A stretch of DNA of 64,000 nt, from contig LJZR01000013.1 in assembly GCA_001314865.1 (NCBI GenBank), positions 62,001-126,000 on the forward strand, in the 5' to 3' direction. This document shows, one piece after another, positions 53,630 to 63,308 of the stretch. The notes under the pieces are model-generated. The model did not search any database. It had not been told where the DNA came from and saw only the letters and a list, made by a program, of their open reading frames with translations. Within the stretch, counting starts at the first letter, position 1. Each line of letters opens with the position of its first letter. A program made the position numbers and the translations under genes. Source of the DNA: Phormidesmis priestleyi Ana (lineage in GTDB: Bacteria > Cyanobacteriota > Cyanobacteriia > Phormidesmidales > Phormidesmidaceae).

Positions 53630-54346
53630 ATGACGGCAACTTTTCCTCAGTCGCTGCCTGACAAAATGGCTTGGCCAACAGTCATTTCTCGCCCGCAAAT
53701 GACGCATCCCAAAAAGGTGATTGCCATTGGTGATAGCTTAGTTTACGGCTATGGAGACAGCGAGGGCGGCGGCTGGGTCGAAAGGCTAAAACTAGGCTGG
53801 ATGAATCCTCAGCAGCCAGGGCCAGTGTTATACAATCTGGGTGTTCGAGGGGATGGGGTTGAGCAGGTCACCCATCGGCTAGAGCAGGAGTTTTTGCGTC
53901 GTGGTGAGCTGCGTCATCGTACGCCCGATTTGTTGATTATTTCGGTGGGCATTAACGACTCTGCCAGAGCAGGACGGCCAACGGGCAGGCCCGTGACCGC
54001 ACTAGATAGGTTTGAGCAAGGGATGGATCGGCTATTGGCCGAGGCAGGTCAGCTCTGCCCCGTATTTTTTGTTGGGATGGTACCGGTTAACGAAGCGGCG
54101 ATGCCATTTGCCAACATCTTGTACTTTAGCCGTGCTGAGCAGGTTCGGTATTGCGATGTGACTCGCAGGCTCTGTGAATCACACGGCGTGCCCTATTTGG
54201 ATTTGTTTGAAGACTGGAGTCAGCATGATGAAGGCTGGATGTGCGATCGCCTCTGCTCAGACGGTCTGCATCCCAACGCTCTCGGCTACCAAGCTATTTT
54301 AAAATCGGTAAAAGCTTGGCAACCGCTGATGAACGCTATGCATTAA
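53630..54346 (+). CDS. SGNH/GDSL hydrolase
   Basis: 238 residues from the ATG at 53630. Earlier in-frame starts would overlap the glmM 3' end and add about 53 residues without family character. Block I is IAIGDSLVYGYGD (nucleophile Ser), block III IISVGINDSA, and block V SDGLHPNALGY with Asp and His. It is an esterase or lipase-like enzyme, apparently cytoplasmic as no signal peptide is seen. Substrate unknown. Confidence 0.9.
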   Translation: MTATFPQSLPDKMAWPTVISRPQMTHPKKVIAIGDSLVYGYGDSEGGGWVERLKLGWMNPQQPGPVLYNLGVRGDGVEQVTHRLEQEFLRRGELRHRTPDLLIISVGINDSARAGRPTGRPVTALDRFEQGMDRLLAEAGQLCPVFFVGMVPVNEAAMPFANILYFSRAEQVRYCDVTRRLCESHGVPYLDLFEDWSQHDEGWMCDRLCSDGLHPNALGYQAILKSVKAWQPLMNAMH

Positions 54347-54353
54347 AACCTCT

Positions 54354-54450
54354 CTCAATCCTGCTGACTCAATCCTGCTGACTCAATCCTGCTGACTCAA
54401 TCCTGCTGACTCAATCCTGCTGACTCAATCCTGCTGACTCAATCTTGCTG
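54354..54450. repeat. 14-bp tandem repeat between convergent genes
   Basis: Six full copies of CTGCTGACTCAATC plus partial copies at both ends, almost identical to each other, run from 8 bp after the SGNH hydrolase stop to the stop of the convergent permease gene. Perfect head-to-tail contact rules out CRISPR. Confidence 0.97.
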
Positions 54451-55290
54451 ATTAGAGAACTGGTATGCCCCGTAACAGGACAACAGAACAGCAAAGGTCA
54501 GTAGGATGGGGATTGTGTGCCAGGGAAAGGCTGTCAGGGGTTTGTAAGCCACTGCGCGGAGCCCAATCGTGGTGTAGGTAAGTGGCAATGCGTATACAAT
54601 CGGCTTAAGCGCCATGGGTAGCGTCGCAGGGTCAAAAAAGGTGCCGCCTAAAAAAGACATCGGCACAATCAAAAAGTTATTGAATAGGCCCACACTCTCT
54701 AATGACTTTACGTTTAGCCCTACAATCACACCGAGTCCTGCGAACACTGCGCAGTTCAAAATGACCAGTAGGAAAAACAGTGGATTGAGAAAGCTCCAGA
54801 TTTTGCCGGTAAAAAGGACCGCCAGCACAATCACCGCTGAGGCCGTCATAAGGCCGCGTACAATACCGGCCAGCATTTTACCCAGGTGCAGCGCTAACGG
54901 ATGAATAGGGTAGAGCAGCATTTCTTCAAAAGTCTTAGAAAAGAGCCGCTCACCGCAAATAGAAAACGTTGTGCCGCCAAAGCTAATGACCATTGAAGAG
55001 AGCGCTACCATTCCTGGCAGAATGAACTCTAGGTAGCTATCCCCAGCGGTGGGCATGCTAACGCGGTCTAAAGAACTGCCTAGCCCTAGGCCAAAGGCCA
55101 AAATGTAAATGAGTGGTGAAACCAACCCCGAAGCCGCAATTTGAGGGATACGCACTCGCAGATCAAGCCAGTCTCCCCAAAAAACGGTCAACGTATCTGC
55201 TAGTAGCGTTTTAAGCGAAGTCTTAGGAGACTTAAAAGCTGGATCGTAGGATAGTTTCACAAAAAATCTCGGACGATAGAACCTGAACAT
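54439..55290 (-). CDS. ABC-2 type transporter permease
   Basis: 283 residues with six membrane helices, e.g. IAASGLVSPLIYILAFGLGL, LEFILPGMVALSSMVISFGG, LFFLLVILNCAVFAGLGVIV and TIPILLTFAVLLSCYGAYQF. GERLFSKTFEEMLLYPIHPL is the amphipathic coupling region typical of ABC-2 permeases. No ATPase gene is adjacent, so its partner is encoded elsewhere. Substrate could be a polysaccharide, lipid or drug; the context does not tell. The last four residues (SNQQD) derive from the 14-bp repeat region. Confidence 0.92.
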   Translation of the reverse strand: MFRFYRPRFFVKLSYDPAFKSPKTSLKTLLADTLTVFWGDWLDLRVRIPQIAASGLVSPLIYILAFGLGLGSSLDRVSMPTAGDSYLEFILPGMVALSSMVISFGGTTFSICGERLFSKTFEEMLLYPIHPLALHLGKMLAGIVRGLMTASAVIVLAVLFTGKIWSFLNPLFFLLVILNCAVFAGLGVIVGLNVKSLESVGLFNNFLIVPMSFLGGTFFDPATLPMALKPIVYALPLTYTTIGLRAVAYKPLTAFPWHTIPILLTFAVLLSCYGAYQFSNQQD

Positions 55291-55375
55291 CCTAGACTCG
55301 CAAAAGAAATGTTTGAGGTTTGTTTAGGATCTATATTGTGCCGCGATATGTGCAGATAAAACAGACTAACCTGAT

Positions 55376-56857
55376 CTAGGGTAACGGTTGACCAAAAGGA
55401 ATGGGGTCAGGCCAGCGGTTTGACGTCGCTGAACGGTTGCCATCTGGGCCATTCGCAGGGATATTTACCACCGGAACCACAGGCACAACTGCGGCTGAAT
55501 TATCTGGTTTTACCTCTAACTGATTGGCAATATCTGGACTTGCCGCAACTTCTACTGCGACTTCGACAGGTTCAGCCGGAGATTCAGCCGGAAAATTAGC
55601 CGGTAGTTCCGCTGGTAGTTCCGCCGGTAGTTCCGCTGGGAATTCAGCCGGTAGTTCCGCTGGAAATGTAGGTAAAGCAGTGCCAGCTTCAATCATTGGC
55701 AATGACGATGATTCTAACGGTTCTGTACTCGCAACCATCTCGTCAGGTGCAGGAACGTTAATCACCGGGATATCTATTTCATTCTCTACTTCACTAATTT
55801 CTATTTCTTCACGGGTCTCTATTTCACCAATTTCTACTTCTTCGCGGGTCTCTACTTCACTGATTTCTACTTCACTGATTTCTACTTCACTGATTTCTAT
55901 TTCACTCGTTTCTAGTTCACCGATAGTATCTAAATCGCCAATAAAGGGAGGGTCTACTACTTCGGAGGTGGGCATATTGGCCACAGGCTGCTCCATGGCG
56001 GTAGTCTCTGGAACATCGGCTATGGGGGACGGCTCAGTGACGATAGGCTCAGTGACGATAGGCTCTGGCTCACGTGCCACTGGAGCTGCTATGGGACGCT
56101 CTGCCGGAACGACTGCTGGCGCCAGTGGCGGAATTTCTAGGGCAGGCAGCACCAGCGGCTGATCCACAAGGGGCGGAACGCTAATGGGCTCGCCAGTTGT
56201 CATCGCAGGTTCTAAAACTGGCAGCTCGGGGAAGTCTTCAAACTGGGCAATTTCTGTGCCAGAGGAGGCAGCGTTGTCTCTGAGGGCTAAAACTGCTTCA
56301 CTCAGCTCTGGCGCTTTAGGGACGTCAGCAAGTGGTAGAGCCATGCTGAGTTCTTGTGAACTTGAGTCGGGACTACTCGCGACTATCGCAGGGCTGACCT
56401 GCCATTGCTGCAAGTTGGCTGCTATCCCGGACTGAACGCCAGCGCTAAAGGCTTCTTCGATGGGGGCTACATTTTGTGAGCTGGCTAGTACGGTTCCTGG
56501 TACAAAATCCACCACAATCCAAAGGGTGTTGGGGGTGGGCTGCTCAAGCAGGATGCTTTCTACGAGTCCGTCGTCAACGCGTTGGCCGGCTATATCGCCA
56601 ATTTGAGTGTTTGGAATCTCAACTAGCATTTGATTGGGGGCGATCACCGAGACGGTGGGCATAACGCCTTCCGGTAGGGCTAGGTTGAGCGATCGCGTCT
56701 GAGAATCGTAGCGCCATGCCGATAGCTCTGCTGCGATCGCCGTAGAAGCCACACTCAGCAAGCCTAAGCCTACCGATAAGATTGAAGCGGCTCCGGTCAG
56801 CGCAATCGACCGTACTGGACGGCCAATTAGCTGGCTGCGTATTGGTTTCCTACCCAT
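55376..56857 (-). CDS. AMIN-domain exported protein with long acidic repeat tail
   Basis: 493 residues from the ATG at 56855-56857, preceded by GGGAG 8 bp upstream; frames starting at 56872 are alternatives. After an export signal (LTGAASILSVGLGLLSVAST) comes one AMIN domain (LSAWRYDSQTRSLNLALPEG, PNQMLVEIPNTQIGD, TLWIVVDFVPGT; about residues 45-120). AMIN domains bind peptidoglycan or pilus secretin complexes. The remaining 370 residues are low-complexity, with EISEVE repeats (near 55790-55920) and PAELPAE repeats (near 55590-55660). It may anchor to the wall via AMIN. The remainder looks disordered. Confidence 0.82.
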   Translation of the reverse strand: MGRKPIRSQLIGRPVRSIALTGAASILSVGLGLLSVASTAIAAELSAWRYDSQTRSLNLALPEGVMPTVSVIAPNQMLVEIPNTQIGDIAGQRVDDGLVESILLEQPTPNTLWIVVDFVPGTVLASSQNVAPIEEAFSAGVQSGIAANLQQWQVSPAIVASSPDSSSQELSMALPLADVPKAPELSEAVLALRDNAASSGTEIAQFEDFPELPVLEPAMTTGEPISVPPLVDQPLVLPALEIPPLAPAVVPAERPIAAPVAREPEPIVTEPIVTEPSPIADVPETTAMEQPVANMPTSEVVDPPFIGDLDTIGELETSEIEISEVEISEVEISEVETREEVEIGEIETREEIEISEVENEIDIPVINVPAPDEMVASTEPLESSSLPMIEAGTALPTFPAELPAEFPAELPAELPAELPANFPAESPAEPVEVAVEVAASPDIANQLEVKPDNSAAVVPVVPVVNIPANGPDGNRSATSNRWPDPIPFGQPLP

Positions 56858-57089
56858 GGAAAGTGCTCCCATCAATCAAATTCAATGTAAGGATACGCCA
56901 AATCTCAAAGTCGAGATAGGTGAATTTTCAGGAAATCATTAGCTTTCATCTAAAAAAATCAATATATTCTCGCTTGTCATTGGTCATCATAGAAACAGGG
57001 GGTCGCTACATCTGTAGTAACCGCGTCACTCTTCAGTTTTGCTTCTTGCCTGCTAGACTTTTACGAGATTTTTACGAGATTGCGATCGC

Positions 57090-57185
57090 ATGGAACTTCA
57101 CGACTTTTTCTTACTAGTGCTTATTTTGAGCCCCGGCCTATTACTATCGGTACTGGTAATGGCAGCCATGAGCGAAGGAGGCTAA
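57090..57185 (+). CDS. Possible 31-residue membrane peptide coupled to the thioredoxin-like gene
   Basis: An ATG frame MELHDFFLLVLILSPGLLLS then VLVMAAMSEGG ends at a TAA 4 bp before the next start. The composition (one hydrophobic helix with short polar ends) is that of a genuine small membrane protein. The Shine-Dalgarno AAGGAGG of the thioredoxin-like gene lies inside its last codons. I do not recognise it as any photosystem or cytochrome subunit. It lacks an obvious ribosome site of its own. Confidence 0.45.
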   Translation: MELHDFFLLVLILSPGLLLSVLVMAAMSEGG

Positions 57186-57189
57186 GACA

Positions 57190-57774
57190 ATGGTAAAAAC
57201 ACTCTCTACGATGCTGTCGCTCGGCACCCTTGCGCCTGCTTTTTCTCTGCCAGATGTCGTCTCGGGCGAAACTCTTACGCTCGACAGCTTCAAGGGCAAA
57301 AAAGGCTTTTTGATTATGTTCATTTGCCAGCATTGCCCCTTTGTCAAACATGTCGAAGACGAGTTAGGTCGCATCGGCCAAGACTACGTTCCGCAAGGTC
57401 TCGGCATCCTCGCTGTCAGCGCCAACAGCATCGAAACGCACCCGCAAGACGATCCAGACAACATGCGCGAACAAGTCAAGCGAGCAGGCTTTAATTTTCC
57501 CTACGCTTACGACGCCACTCAGCAAGTGGCTAAAAGCTACACAGCGGCCTGCACACCAGACTTTTTCCTATTCGATAGCGACTTCAAGCTTGCCTATCGC
57601 GGTCAGCTAGACGATAGCCGTCCCGGAAACGACAAGCCTGTCACAGGCGAAAGCCTTCGCGCAGCCATTGATCAGGTTGTTGCAGGTGAGCCTGTTCCTG
57701 AGACTCAAAGCCCTAGCATTGGTTGCAATATCAAATGGGCACCTGGCAATGAGCCTGACTACTTTGGAAGTTAG
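57190..57774 (+). CDS. Thioredoxin-fold protein of the AhpC/TSA-like type
   Basis: 194 residues. The N-terminal strand LGTLAPAFSLPDVVSGETL and FMFICQHCPFVKH (CxxC as CQHC) resemble peroxiredoxin/thioredoxin-like proteins of unknown substrate; AVSANSIETHPQDDPDNM and AYDATQQVAKSYTAACTPDF follow, with the cis-Pro in ACTPDFFLF. The final 40 residues include SIGCNIKWAPGNEPDYFG, a second conserved Cys that could resolve the disulfide. No export signal, so it is cytoplasmic. A strong AAGGAGG ribosome site lies at 57176-57182. Confidence 0.92.
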   Translation: MVKTLSTMLSLGTLAPAFSLPDVVSGETLTLDSFKGKKGFLIMFICQHCPFVKHVEDELGRIGQDYVPQGLGILAVSANSIETHPQDDPDNMREQVKRAGFNFPYAYDATQQVAKSYTAACTPDFFLFDSDFKLAYRGQLDDSRPGNDKPVTGESLRAAIDQVVAGEPVPETQSPSIGCNIKWAPGNEPDYFGS

Positions 57775-57805
57775 AAGCGTCAGAGGAAAGTTAGAAGCAT
57801 CAGGG
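57765..57805. repeat. Repeat across the thioredoxin-like stop codon
   Basis: GGAAGTTAGAAGCGTCAGA is repeated as GGAAAGTTAGAAGCATCAGG; the stop TAG is inside the first copy. Confidence 0.8.
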
Positions 57806-57942
57806 TTTATAGAAGGGGGTTACAGAAGACTAAGGTCAAAAGGGTGGGCAGTGGACTCTCTCTATAGCAGGTTCCTATCCGTTCAAATTCTGGCTAGCGT
57901 GATGGGTAAGTTGTCCTCTTACGCGCCTATCCTTTTTCTGAG

Positions 57943-59142
57943 ATGTCCAGTATTTCTGCGTCCGCTTCTGAATTCATTAACGCACCGACTACCGCACCGA
58001 CTGCCGCACCGACTGAAGAGGTATTCTCTCCCCATACCTCTCCCCATATTGCTTCAGAGGCCGTTCCCTCACAGCCTCTCCCCTCCCCCCAAACGCCGTT
58101 AACTCCCGCCATAACTACTCAGCACAGTAAGCTGTGGCGACCTAAGCAAGTTTTGGTCACCCCCGATGCCTATGAAGAAGCTTGGGGCCAGCAAATTATT
58201 GCTAGAGTTCAAGCGCTAGGCATCCCTGTCACTCGGCTATCGCAAAATAGAATCACCGGACTTAAGGGTAAAACCGAGCAAGAGACCTACGCCAAGGCCA
58301 AAAACACCATGGCTATCGTTAATGCCCCAGTAGGCCAGCTCAAGCTCACTCCGATTCCGCCTTCTGCCGACTGGCAATTTCACCTTGCCCATGGTTGTCC
58401 GGCTCACTGTCAGTACTGCTACTTGGCAGGTTCCCTCTCCGGTGCCCCGGTTGTCAAAGTCTATGCCAACTTGCCGACCATCCTAGAAAACTTGGCCAAC
58501 TACGAAAAAGAAAATCAACACACTACCTATGAAGTGAGTTGCTACACCGATCCACTTGGGATTGAGCATCTCACCGGTAGTTTGGCAGCGTGTATTCGTT
58601 ACTTTGGCACTCGAAAGTCGGCTCAGCTACGGTGGGTGACTAAATTCGACAGCGTTGATTCGCTACTGGATTTGCCACATCAGGGTCATACCCGATGCCG
58701 CATTAGCGTCAATGCCGATCCGGTCAGTCGTACCTTGGAAGGGGGAACGGCAACTGTGGAGCAGCGTTTGCAGGGCGTTCGAAAGCTCGCTCTACAGGGC
58801 TATCCGATCGGGCTAGTGGTTGCGCCTATTATGGCGATCGCAAACTGGCAAACGCACTACGAAACCCTGTTTAACCAAGTGAGTCAGGCTTTAAATTTTG
58901 AATGTGATCTCACCTTTGAGTTGATTACTCATCGCTTTACGCCCAAGTCTAAAGAAGTGCTGCAAAGCTGGTATCCCAAAAGCCCGCTAGATCTGGAAGA
59001 GGCAAACCGCAGCCAAAAGCGCAACAAGTTTGGCGGTGTAAAGTACGTTTACCCCAAAGACACGATGGCCGCACTCAAGGAATTTATCCAATCACAAATT
59101 GATGCTCGCTTTCCCAACGCTGAGATTCTGTATTGGACATGA
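57943..59142 (+). CDS. Radical SAM protein of the spore photoproduct lyase-like family
   Basis: 399 residues. The first 65 residues are Ser/Thr/Pro/Ala-rich with a TAPTTAP-like repeat and are not conserved. The core has VLVTPDAYEEAWGQQIIARV, then the radical SAM cluster HGCPAHCQYCYLAGSLSG (CxxxCxxC) and downstream YEVSCYTDPLGIEHLTGSLA, SVNADPVSRTLEGGTATVEQ, and ELITHRFTPKSKEVL. The family is annotated as spore photoproduct lyase-like, but cyanobacteria form no endospores, so the real substrate is unknown; a DNA or RNA repair role is speculative. It is preceded by a non-conserved leader and ends convergent to dnaJ. Confidence 0.92.
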   Translation: MSSISASASEFINAPTTAPTAAPTEEVFSPHTSPHIASEAVPSQPLPSPQTPLTPAITTQHSKLWRPKQVLVTPDAYEEAWGQQIIARVQALGIPVTRLSQNRITGLKGKTEQETYAKAKNTMAIVNAPVGQLKLTPIPPSADWQFHLAHGCPAHCQYCYLAGSLSGAPVVKVYANLPTILENLANYEKENQHTTYEVSCYTDPLGIEHLTGSLAACIRYFGTRKSAQLRWVTKFDSVDSLLDLPHQGHTRCRISVNADPVSRTLEGGTATVEQRLQGVRKLALQGYPIGLVVAPIMAIANWQTHYETLFNQVSQALNFECDLTFELITHRFTPKSKEVLQSWYPKSPLDLEEANRSQKRNKFGGVKYVYPKDTMAALKEFIQSQIDARFPNAEILYWT

Positions 59143-59154
59143 TTCGCCTAACTG

Positions 59155-59232
59155 TAGATTTACAGGATTATTGATCCACAGGATTATCAATTCACAGGAT
59201 TATCGATTCACAGGGCTACAGATTCACAGGCA
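59155..59232. repeat. 16-bp repeat between the radical SAM and dnaJ genes
   Basis: Four degenerate copies of a 16-mer near CACAGGATTATCAATT lie between the convergent stops; the dnaJ stop falls within the last one. Confidence 0.85.
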
Positions 59233-60322
59233 AATCAGCTCTGGGGTCAAATCGCTCGATAGCGTTCAGCTCTTGATACAGTGCTTTTTCTTCATCGTCT
59301 AAGACGGTTGGTACTACCACTTCAATTTCTACAATCTGATCGCCAAATAGCTCAGGGCTGATTGGATAACCTTTGCCTGTGAGCTTTAGCCTTTGGCCAA
59401 ACTGTACTCCCGGCGGCACGATCATATTGACCAATCCGCCCAATGTAGGCACTGCGATAGTGCCGCCTAAAGCGGCTTCGCTAGGGGTAATGGGCAACCG
59501 GCAGTACACGTCACCTTCTTGCAAAGTGAAATAAGGATGAGGCTCTACCTCAATTCGCAGATACAAGTTGCCGCCGTCAATGCCCTGACCTTTAAGCCGA
59601 ATTCGCTGCCCGGTGACCATTCCTGGCGGCATGTTCACTTCTAGCGATCGCCCATCTTCTAACCGGATGCGTTCTCGCCCGCCTGCATAGGCTTTCTCTA
59701 ACGGTACGGTTAAATTAGCCTCGGCATCTCGGCGCGATCGCGAAGGCTGCTGCGTTTTATATACCGACCGACGGGTACTCGTTCGCTCAGCCGCCGCCGC
59801 CGTTGCTCTTGTCGTCGCAGTGCCAACGCCGTTGGATGGGCGAGCCGATGGCGGATCAGACTGTTTCCCCGCAGTGGTCGGTGAACGCCGATCAACACTT
59901 TTGCGTGCGAAGGGTGCTTGCTGAGAGATGGAGGATGGCTGCTGCCATGAAAAATCGTCGTCTGATCCTTCTTTATGGCGTTTCAGTAGCTGTTCTACAA
60001 AGTTGTCGAAGTCTTCAAAGGCGCTATATTCAGCATCCTTGGCGCTTCGGCCACCTCGCTTACTACGGTTACCCCAAGGCGTCTTAGCATTTTTTTGCTG
60101 CCAATACCGGCTGTAATCTTCGTAGCGCGATCGCTTCTCCACATCCGAGAGCACATCATAGGCTTCGCCCAGCAGCTTAAACTTTTCCTCAGCCTCCTGA
60201 TTACCAGGATTGAGGTCAGGATGATATTTACGGGCTAGCCCTCTATAGGCTCGTTTAATCTCATCAGCGCCCGCTTCTTTAGAAATTCCAAGAATTTCAT
60301 AATAGTCCCGAAAGTTTTGCAT
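59216..60322 (-). CDS. dnaJ: DnaJ-family co-chaperone, type II
   Basis: 368 residues. The J domain fills the first 70 residues with YHPDLNPGNQEAEEKFKLLG (HPD intact). A low-complexity Ser/Arg/Thr linker spans about residues 90-205, then the peptide-binding C-terminal domains (VPLEKAYAGGRERIRLEDGR, MPPGMVTGQRIRLKGQGIDG, EPHPYFTLQEGDVYCRLPI, TPSEAALGGTIAVPTLGG). The CxxCxGxG zinc-finger region of type I DnaJ is missing. It follows dnaK by 136 bp in the same direction, the arrangement of the cyanobacterial dnaK3-dnaJ pair. Confidence 0.94.
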   Translation of the reverse strand: MQNFRDYYEILGISKEAGADEIKRAYRGLARKYHPDLNPGNQEAEEKFKLLGEAYDVLSDVEKRSRYEDYSRYWQQKNAKTPWGNRSKRGGRSAKDAEYSAFEDFDNFVEQLLKRHKEGSDDDFSWQQPSSISQQAPFARKSVDRRSPTTAGKQSDPPSARPSNGVGTATTRATAAAAERTSTRRSVYKTQQPSRSRRDAEANLTVPLEKAYAGGRERIRLEDGRSLEVNMPPGMVTGQRIRLKGQGIDGGNLYLRIEVEPHPYFTLQEGDVYCRLPITPSEAALGGTIAVPTLGGLVNMIVPPGVQFGQRLKLTGKGYPISPELFGDQIVEIEVVVPTVLDDEEKALYQELNAIERFDPRADLPVNL

Positions 60323-60458
60323 GCGCGCACGTCAAATTTGCGAATAGTCTTCTCCGAAAGTCTATCAGGCTTACCCTAGCAACATCAGGGGCGGCCTAAG
60401 GCGTAGTTTCCGTAAGGCATGACTGAGTCAAACTCACATTAGCTGGAATTAGCTAATC

Positions 60459-63308
60459 TTAAAACCAGTCATCCTCATCATTCCAGCTGTCAGTAGTCCG
60501 TCCTGTACCCTGATCTAAGCGGCTTTCTGGACGATTAGCCGGGCGATTAACTGGACGATTAGCCGGGCGATTCTCATCTATACGTCCACTGTCTGACGCT
60601 GTATCTCCACGACGATAGCTGTCTTGAGGGTAATTGTCTTGAGGATAGCTGTCTGGAGGGTAGCCGCCTTGAGAGTAGCCGCATTGAGGGTAGCTGGTTT
60701 GTGAGTAATCGTCTGGAGGATAGCTGCCTTGAGAATAGCCGTCTTGAGGATAGTCTCCTTGAGGATACCTCTCTGGTGGATAACCTCCCCGAGGATTTCT
60801 ACCTGGAGCATAGTCGTCTTGAGTATATCCATCTTGGCGGCTACGGCTCTCTGTGTAGCGCTGCTCATACTCACCCTGTTGAGCATAGCGATCTTCCTCG
60901 TAACGAGGTGGCTGATCGTAGCCACTTTGGCTATAGCCTTGCTCAGCCCGACTCGACTCATATCCACTTGGATCATACCGCTCTTGGCTGTAGCGGTTTT
61001 GAGCATAACCGTCCTGTCCGTAATCAGGCTCTCGGCTCACCGGCGGCGATGATGGCCGGTAGTCACTGTAGTCATTGTTTTGATAGTCGTTGTTTCGGTA
61101 GTCGTTGTTTCGAGCAGGCTGATCTCTACCGTAAACGTCCGCAGCATAGCCGCCTTGTCCATAGCCCGACTCGTAGCCTGGTCTGGGCGGTAGTGGCGGC
61201 GCAGAGGGTGATGGAGCAGATGGCGGTGTATTGCGAGAGCCATCCCAATCATCATCCCAGTCGTCCCAACTGCTGCTCTGACTGCCATTGCTGCGAGCCC
61301 AGTTAGGCTGATCCCATTGGGCCTGTCGCTCCCAACTATTGGCATAGCCATTGGCCTGATAGCTGTTTGGATAGCTGCTGCCGTTGTTATAGCCGTACTC
61401 ACCTGTCCGGTAGTAGTCGTCATCTTCACCGGAAAAGGCTCGCTTTAGAGTATCGCCAATTTGGCCTAAAATGCCGCCGCCTTCTTCATCCATGTCGTAT
61501 AGATAGGCTTCACGGTTTAGCTCATATACCTCGTTTTGCAAATCAGATTGGGCAATGTCAATGCCTCTTTCATCGGCCTGCTCTAGTGCGGCTCTGAGTT
61601 CCTGCACTAGCCCTTCAATCCGACGACGGCGATCGCGCGCAAACTGCATCCCAAAGTCAATCGCAACCTCACGCAATACCCTTTCCGCCTTAAAGGTGAG
61701 CACCTCAGCCCGATTCCGCTTTTCAATTCGCTCACGCTGCAACCGGTCAGTCGCCGCATTTTCCTCAGCAGCCCGAATCATCTCTTGAATATCGGCTTCA
61801 GATAAGTTAGACGCTTCTTGCACAGTAATGCTCTGCTGCCGTCCGGTCGTTTTATCCAATGCCGACACTTGCAAAATACCGTTTGCATCAATATCAAACG
61901 ACACTTGCACCTGCGGAATGCCACGCGGCGCTGGCGGAATGCCCATCAGCTTAAAGCGGCCCAATGACTTGTTGTCGCGAGCCATTTCTCGCTCGCCCTG
62001 AAGAATATGAACCTCTACAACGGTCTGATTATTCTCAGAAGTCGAAAACGTATCCGAGCGGCGTACTGGAATCGTTGTGTTGCGCGGAATTAGCTTTTTC
62101 ATCACGCCGCCAATCGTCTCTACCCCTAAGGACAGTGGAGAAACATCCAGCAGCAAAATGTCTTTTACTTCCTGCGTTAAAATGCCTGCCTGGATCGCAG
62201 CTCCAACAGCGACCACTTCGTCTGGGTTTACATTCCGGTTGGGCTCGCGGTTCATCACCGAACGTACCAAGTCTTGCACCATTGGCATTCGGCTAGCCCC
62301 GCCCACCAGCACGACTTCGTCCACCTGACTAGGCGTAACGTTCGCATCGGCAAGTGCTTGCTTCAGCGGCCCGCGAATTCGGCTAACCAAATCGCTACAA
62401 AGGGCCTCAAACTCCGAGCGCTCTAGCTTGGTTTCAATATGCTTTGGCCCATCGGCAGTTGCGGTGATAAACGGCAGATTAATTTGGGCCACTGGCACGC
62501 CCGAAAGCTCTATTTTGGCTTTTTCGGCAGCTTCGCCCAGGCGTTGGAGGGACTGGCGATCGCGCCGCAGATCCACCCCTTCCTTCTCCAAAAAATTATC
62601 TGCTAGCCAATCGACAATCTGTTTATCAAAGTTCAGCCCACCTAGCTGCGTATCGCCACTAGTCGAACGCACTTCAAACACACCATCGCCCACGTCCAGT
62701 ACCGACACATCAAACGTGCCGCCACCCAAGTCAAACACCAAAATCGTTTGGTTGTATTGCTGATCGAGCCCATAAGCCAGCGATGCTGCTGTTGGCTCAT
62801 TGATAATTCGCTTGACTTCTAACCCTGCAATTCGCCCCGCGTCGCGAGTCGCCTGACGCTGCGCATCGTTAAAGTAAGCCGGAACCGTAATCACCGCCCC
62901 TGTTACCGGCTGACCCAAATATTGAGCGGCCTCCTCTGCCAGCTTTCGCAAAATCATCGCCGAAATTTCTTCCGGTGCAAAGTCCTGATCTAGGCGAGGG
63001 CTACGAATTTTAATGTTGCCCGACTCACCGCGTCGTACGGTATAGGGCACCCGTTTAGAATCAGGTGATAGCTCATCGTACTTGCGCCCCACGAAGCGCT
63101 TTACGGCGTAAAAAGTATTTTGCGGATTCAGTACTGACTGCCGACGCGCAGCCTCACCAATCAGCTTTTCGCCTTCTTTGCTAAAGGCCACTACCGACGG
63201 CGTCGTTCTCATTCCTTCAGCATTGGCAATCACGACGGGTTTACCGCCTTCCATCACAGCCACTACCGAATTAGTGGTACCGAGGTCAATGCCAACTACC
63301 TTACCCAT
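60459..63308 (-). CDS. dnaK: DnaK (Hsp70) with a long tyrosine-rich C-terminal extension
   Basis: 949 residues against about 640 in E. coli. The ATPase domain ([66 protein letters not shown]) and the substrate-binding domain ([36 protein letters not shown]) are complete to about residue 600. From about residue 626 the chain is a disordered tail: some 40 Tyr among Gly, Gln, Asp, Ser and Pro, with repeats such as YPQDSYPQ and NNDYR, ending WNDEDDWF. It resembles the DnaK3 type, which in cyanobacteria works at thylakoid-bound ribosomes. dnaJ follows, so the two act as a pair. Confidence 0.95.
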   Translation of the reverse strand: MGKVVGIDLGTTNSVVAVMEGGKPVVIANAEGMRTTPSVVAFSKEGEKLIGEAARRQSVLNPQNTFYAVKRFVGRKYDELSPDSKRVPYTVRRGESGNIKIRSPRLDQDFAPEEISAMILRKLAEEAAQYLGQPVTGAVITVPAYFNDAQRQATRDAGRIAGLEVKRIINEPTAASLAYGLDQQYNQTILVFDLGGGTFDVSVLDVGDGVFEVRSTSGDTQLGGLNFDKQIVDWLADNFLEKEGVDLRRDRQSLQRLGEAAEKAKIELSGVPVAQINLPFITATADGPKHIETKLERSEFEALCSDLVSRIRGPLKQALADANVTPSQVDEVVLVGGASRMPMVQDLVRSVMNREPNRNVNPDEVVAVGAAIQAGILTQEVKDILLLDVSPLSLGVETIGGVMKKLIPRNTTIPVRRSDTFSTSENNQTVVEVHILQGEREMARDNKSLGRFKLMGIPPAPRGIPQVQVSFDIDANGILQVSALDKTTGRQQSITVQEASNLSEADIQEMIRAAEENAATDRLQRERIEKRNRAEVLTFKAERVLREVAIDFGMQFARDRRRRIEGLVQELRAALEQADERGIDIAQSDLQNEVYELNREAYLYDMDEEGGGILGQIGDTLKRAFSGEDDDYYRTGEYGYNNGSSYPNSYQANGYANSWERQAQWDQPNWARSNGSQSSSWDDWDDDWDGSRNTPPSAPSPSAPPLPPRPGYESGYGQGGYAADVYGRDQPARNNDYRNNDYQNNDYSDYRPSSPPVSREPDYGQDGYAQNRYSQERYDPSGYESSRAEQGYSQSGYDQPPRYEEDRYAQQGEYEQRYTESRSRQDGYTQDDYAPGRNPRGGYPPERYPQGDYPQDGYSQGSYPPDDYSQTSYPQCGYSQGGYPPDSYPQDNYPQDSYRRGDTASDSGRIDENRPANRPVNRPANRPESRLDQGTGRTTDSWNDEDDWF

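Noticed and set aside
54354-54450. CRISPR array
   Set aside because: Repeat copies are directly adjacent with no spacers, and no cas gene is present. The same holds for 18247-18316 and 38301-38340.
55524-56162. Plus-strand frame of 212 codons, Ser/Thr/Gly-rich
   Set aside because: Antisense shadow of the acidic repeats of the AMIN-domain gene; the opposite strand has the signal peptide, AMIN domain and ribosome site.
56920-57117. Plus-strand frame of 65 codons before the thioredoxin-like gene
   Set aside because: No family resemblance, Cys/Phe-rich random-like composition and no ribosome site; the overlapping 57090-57185 frame is more plausible.
60578-61429. Several long frames on both strands over the DnaK tail
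   Set aside because: All arise from the repetitive tail sequence; the DnaK frame is continuous with the conserved chaperone domains.
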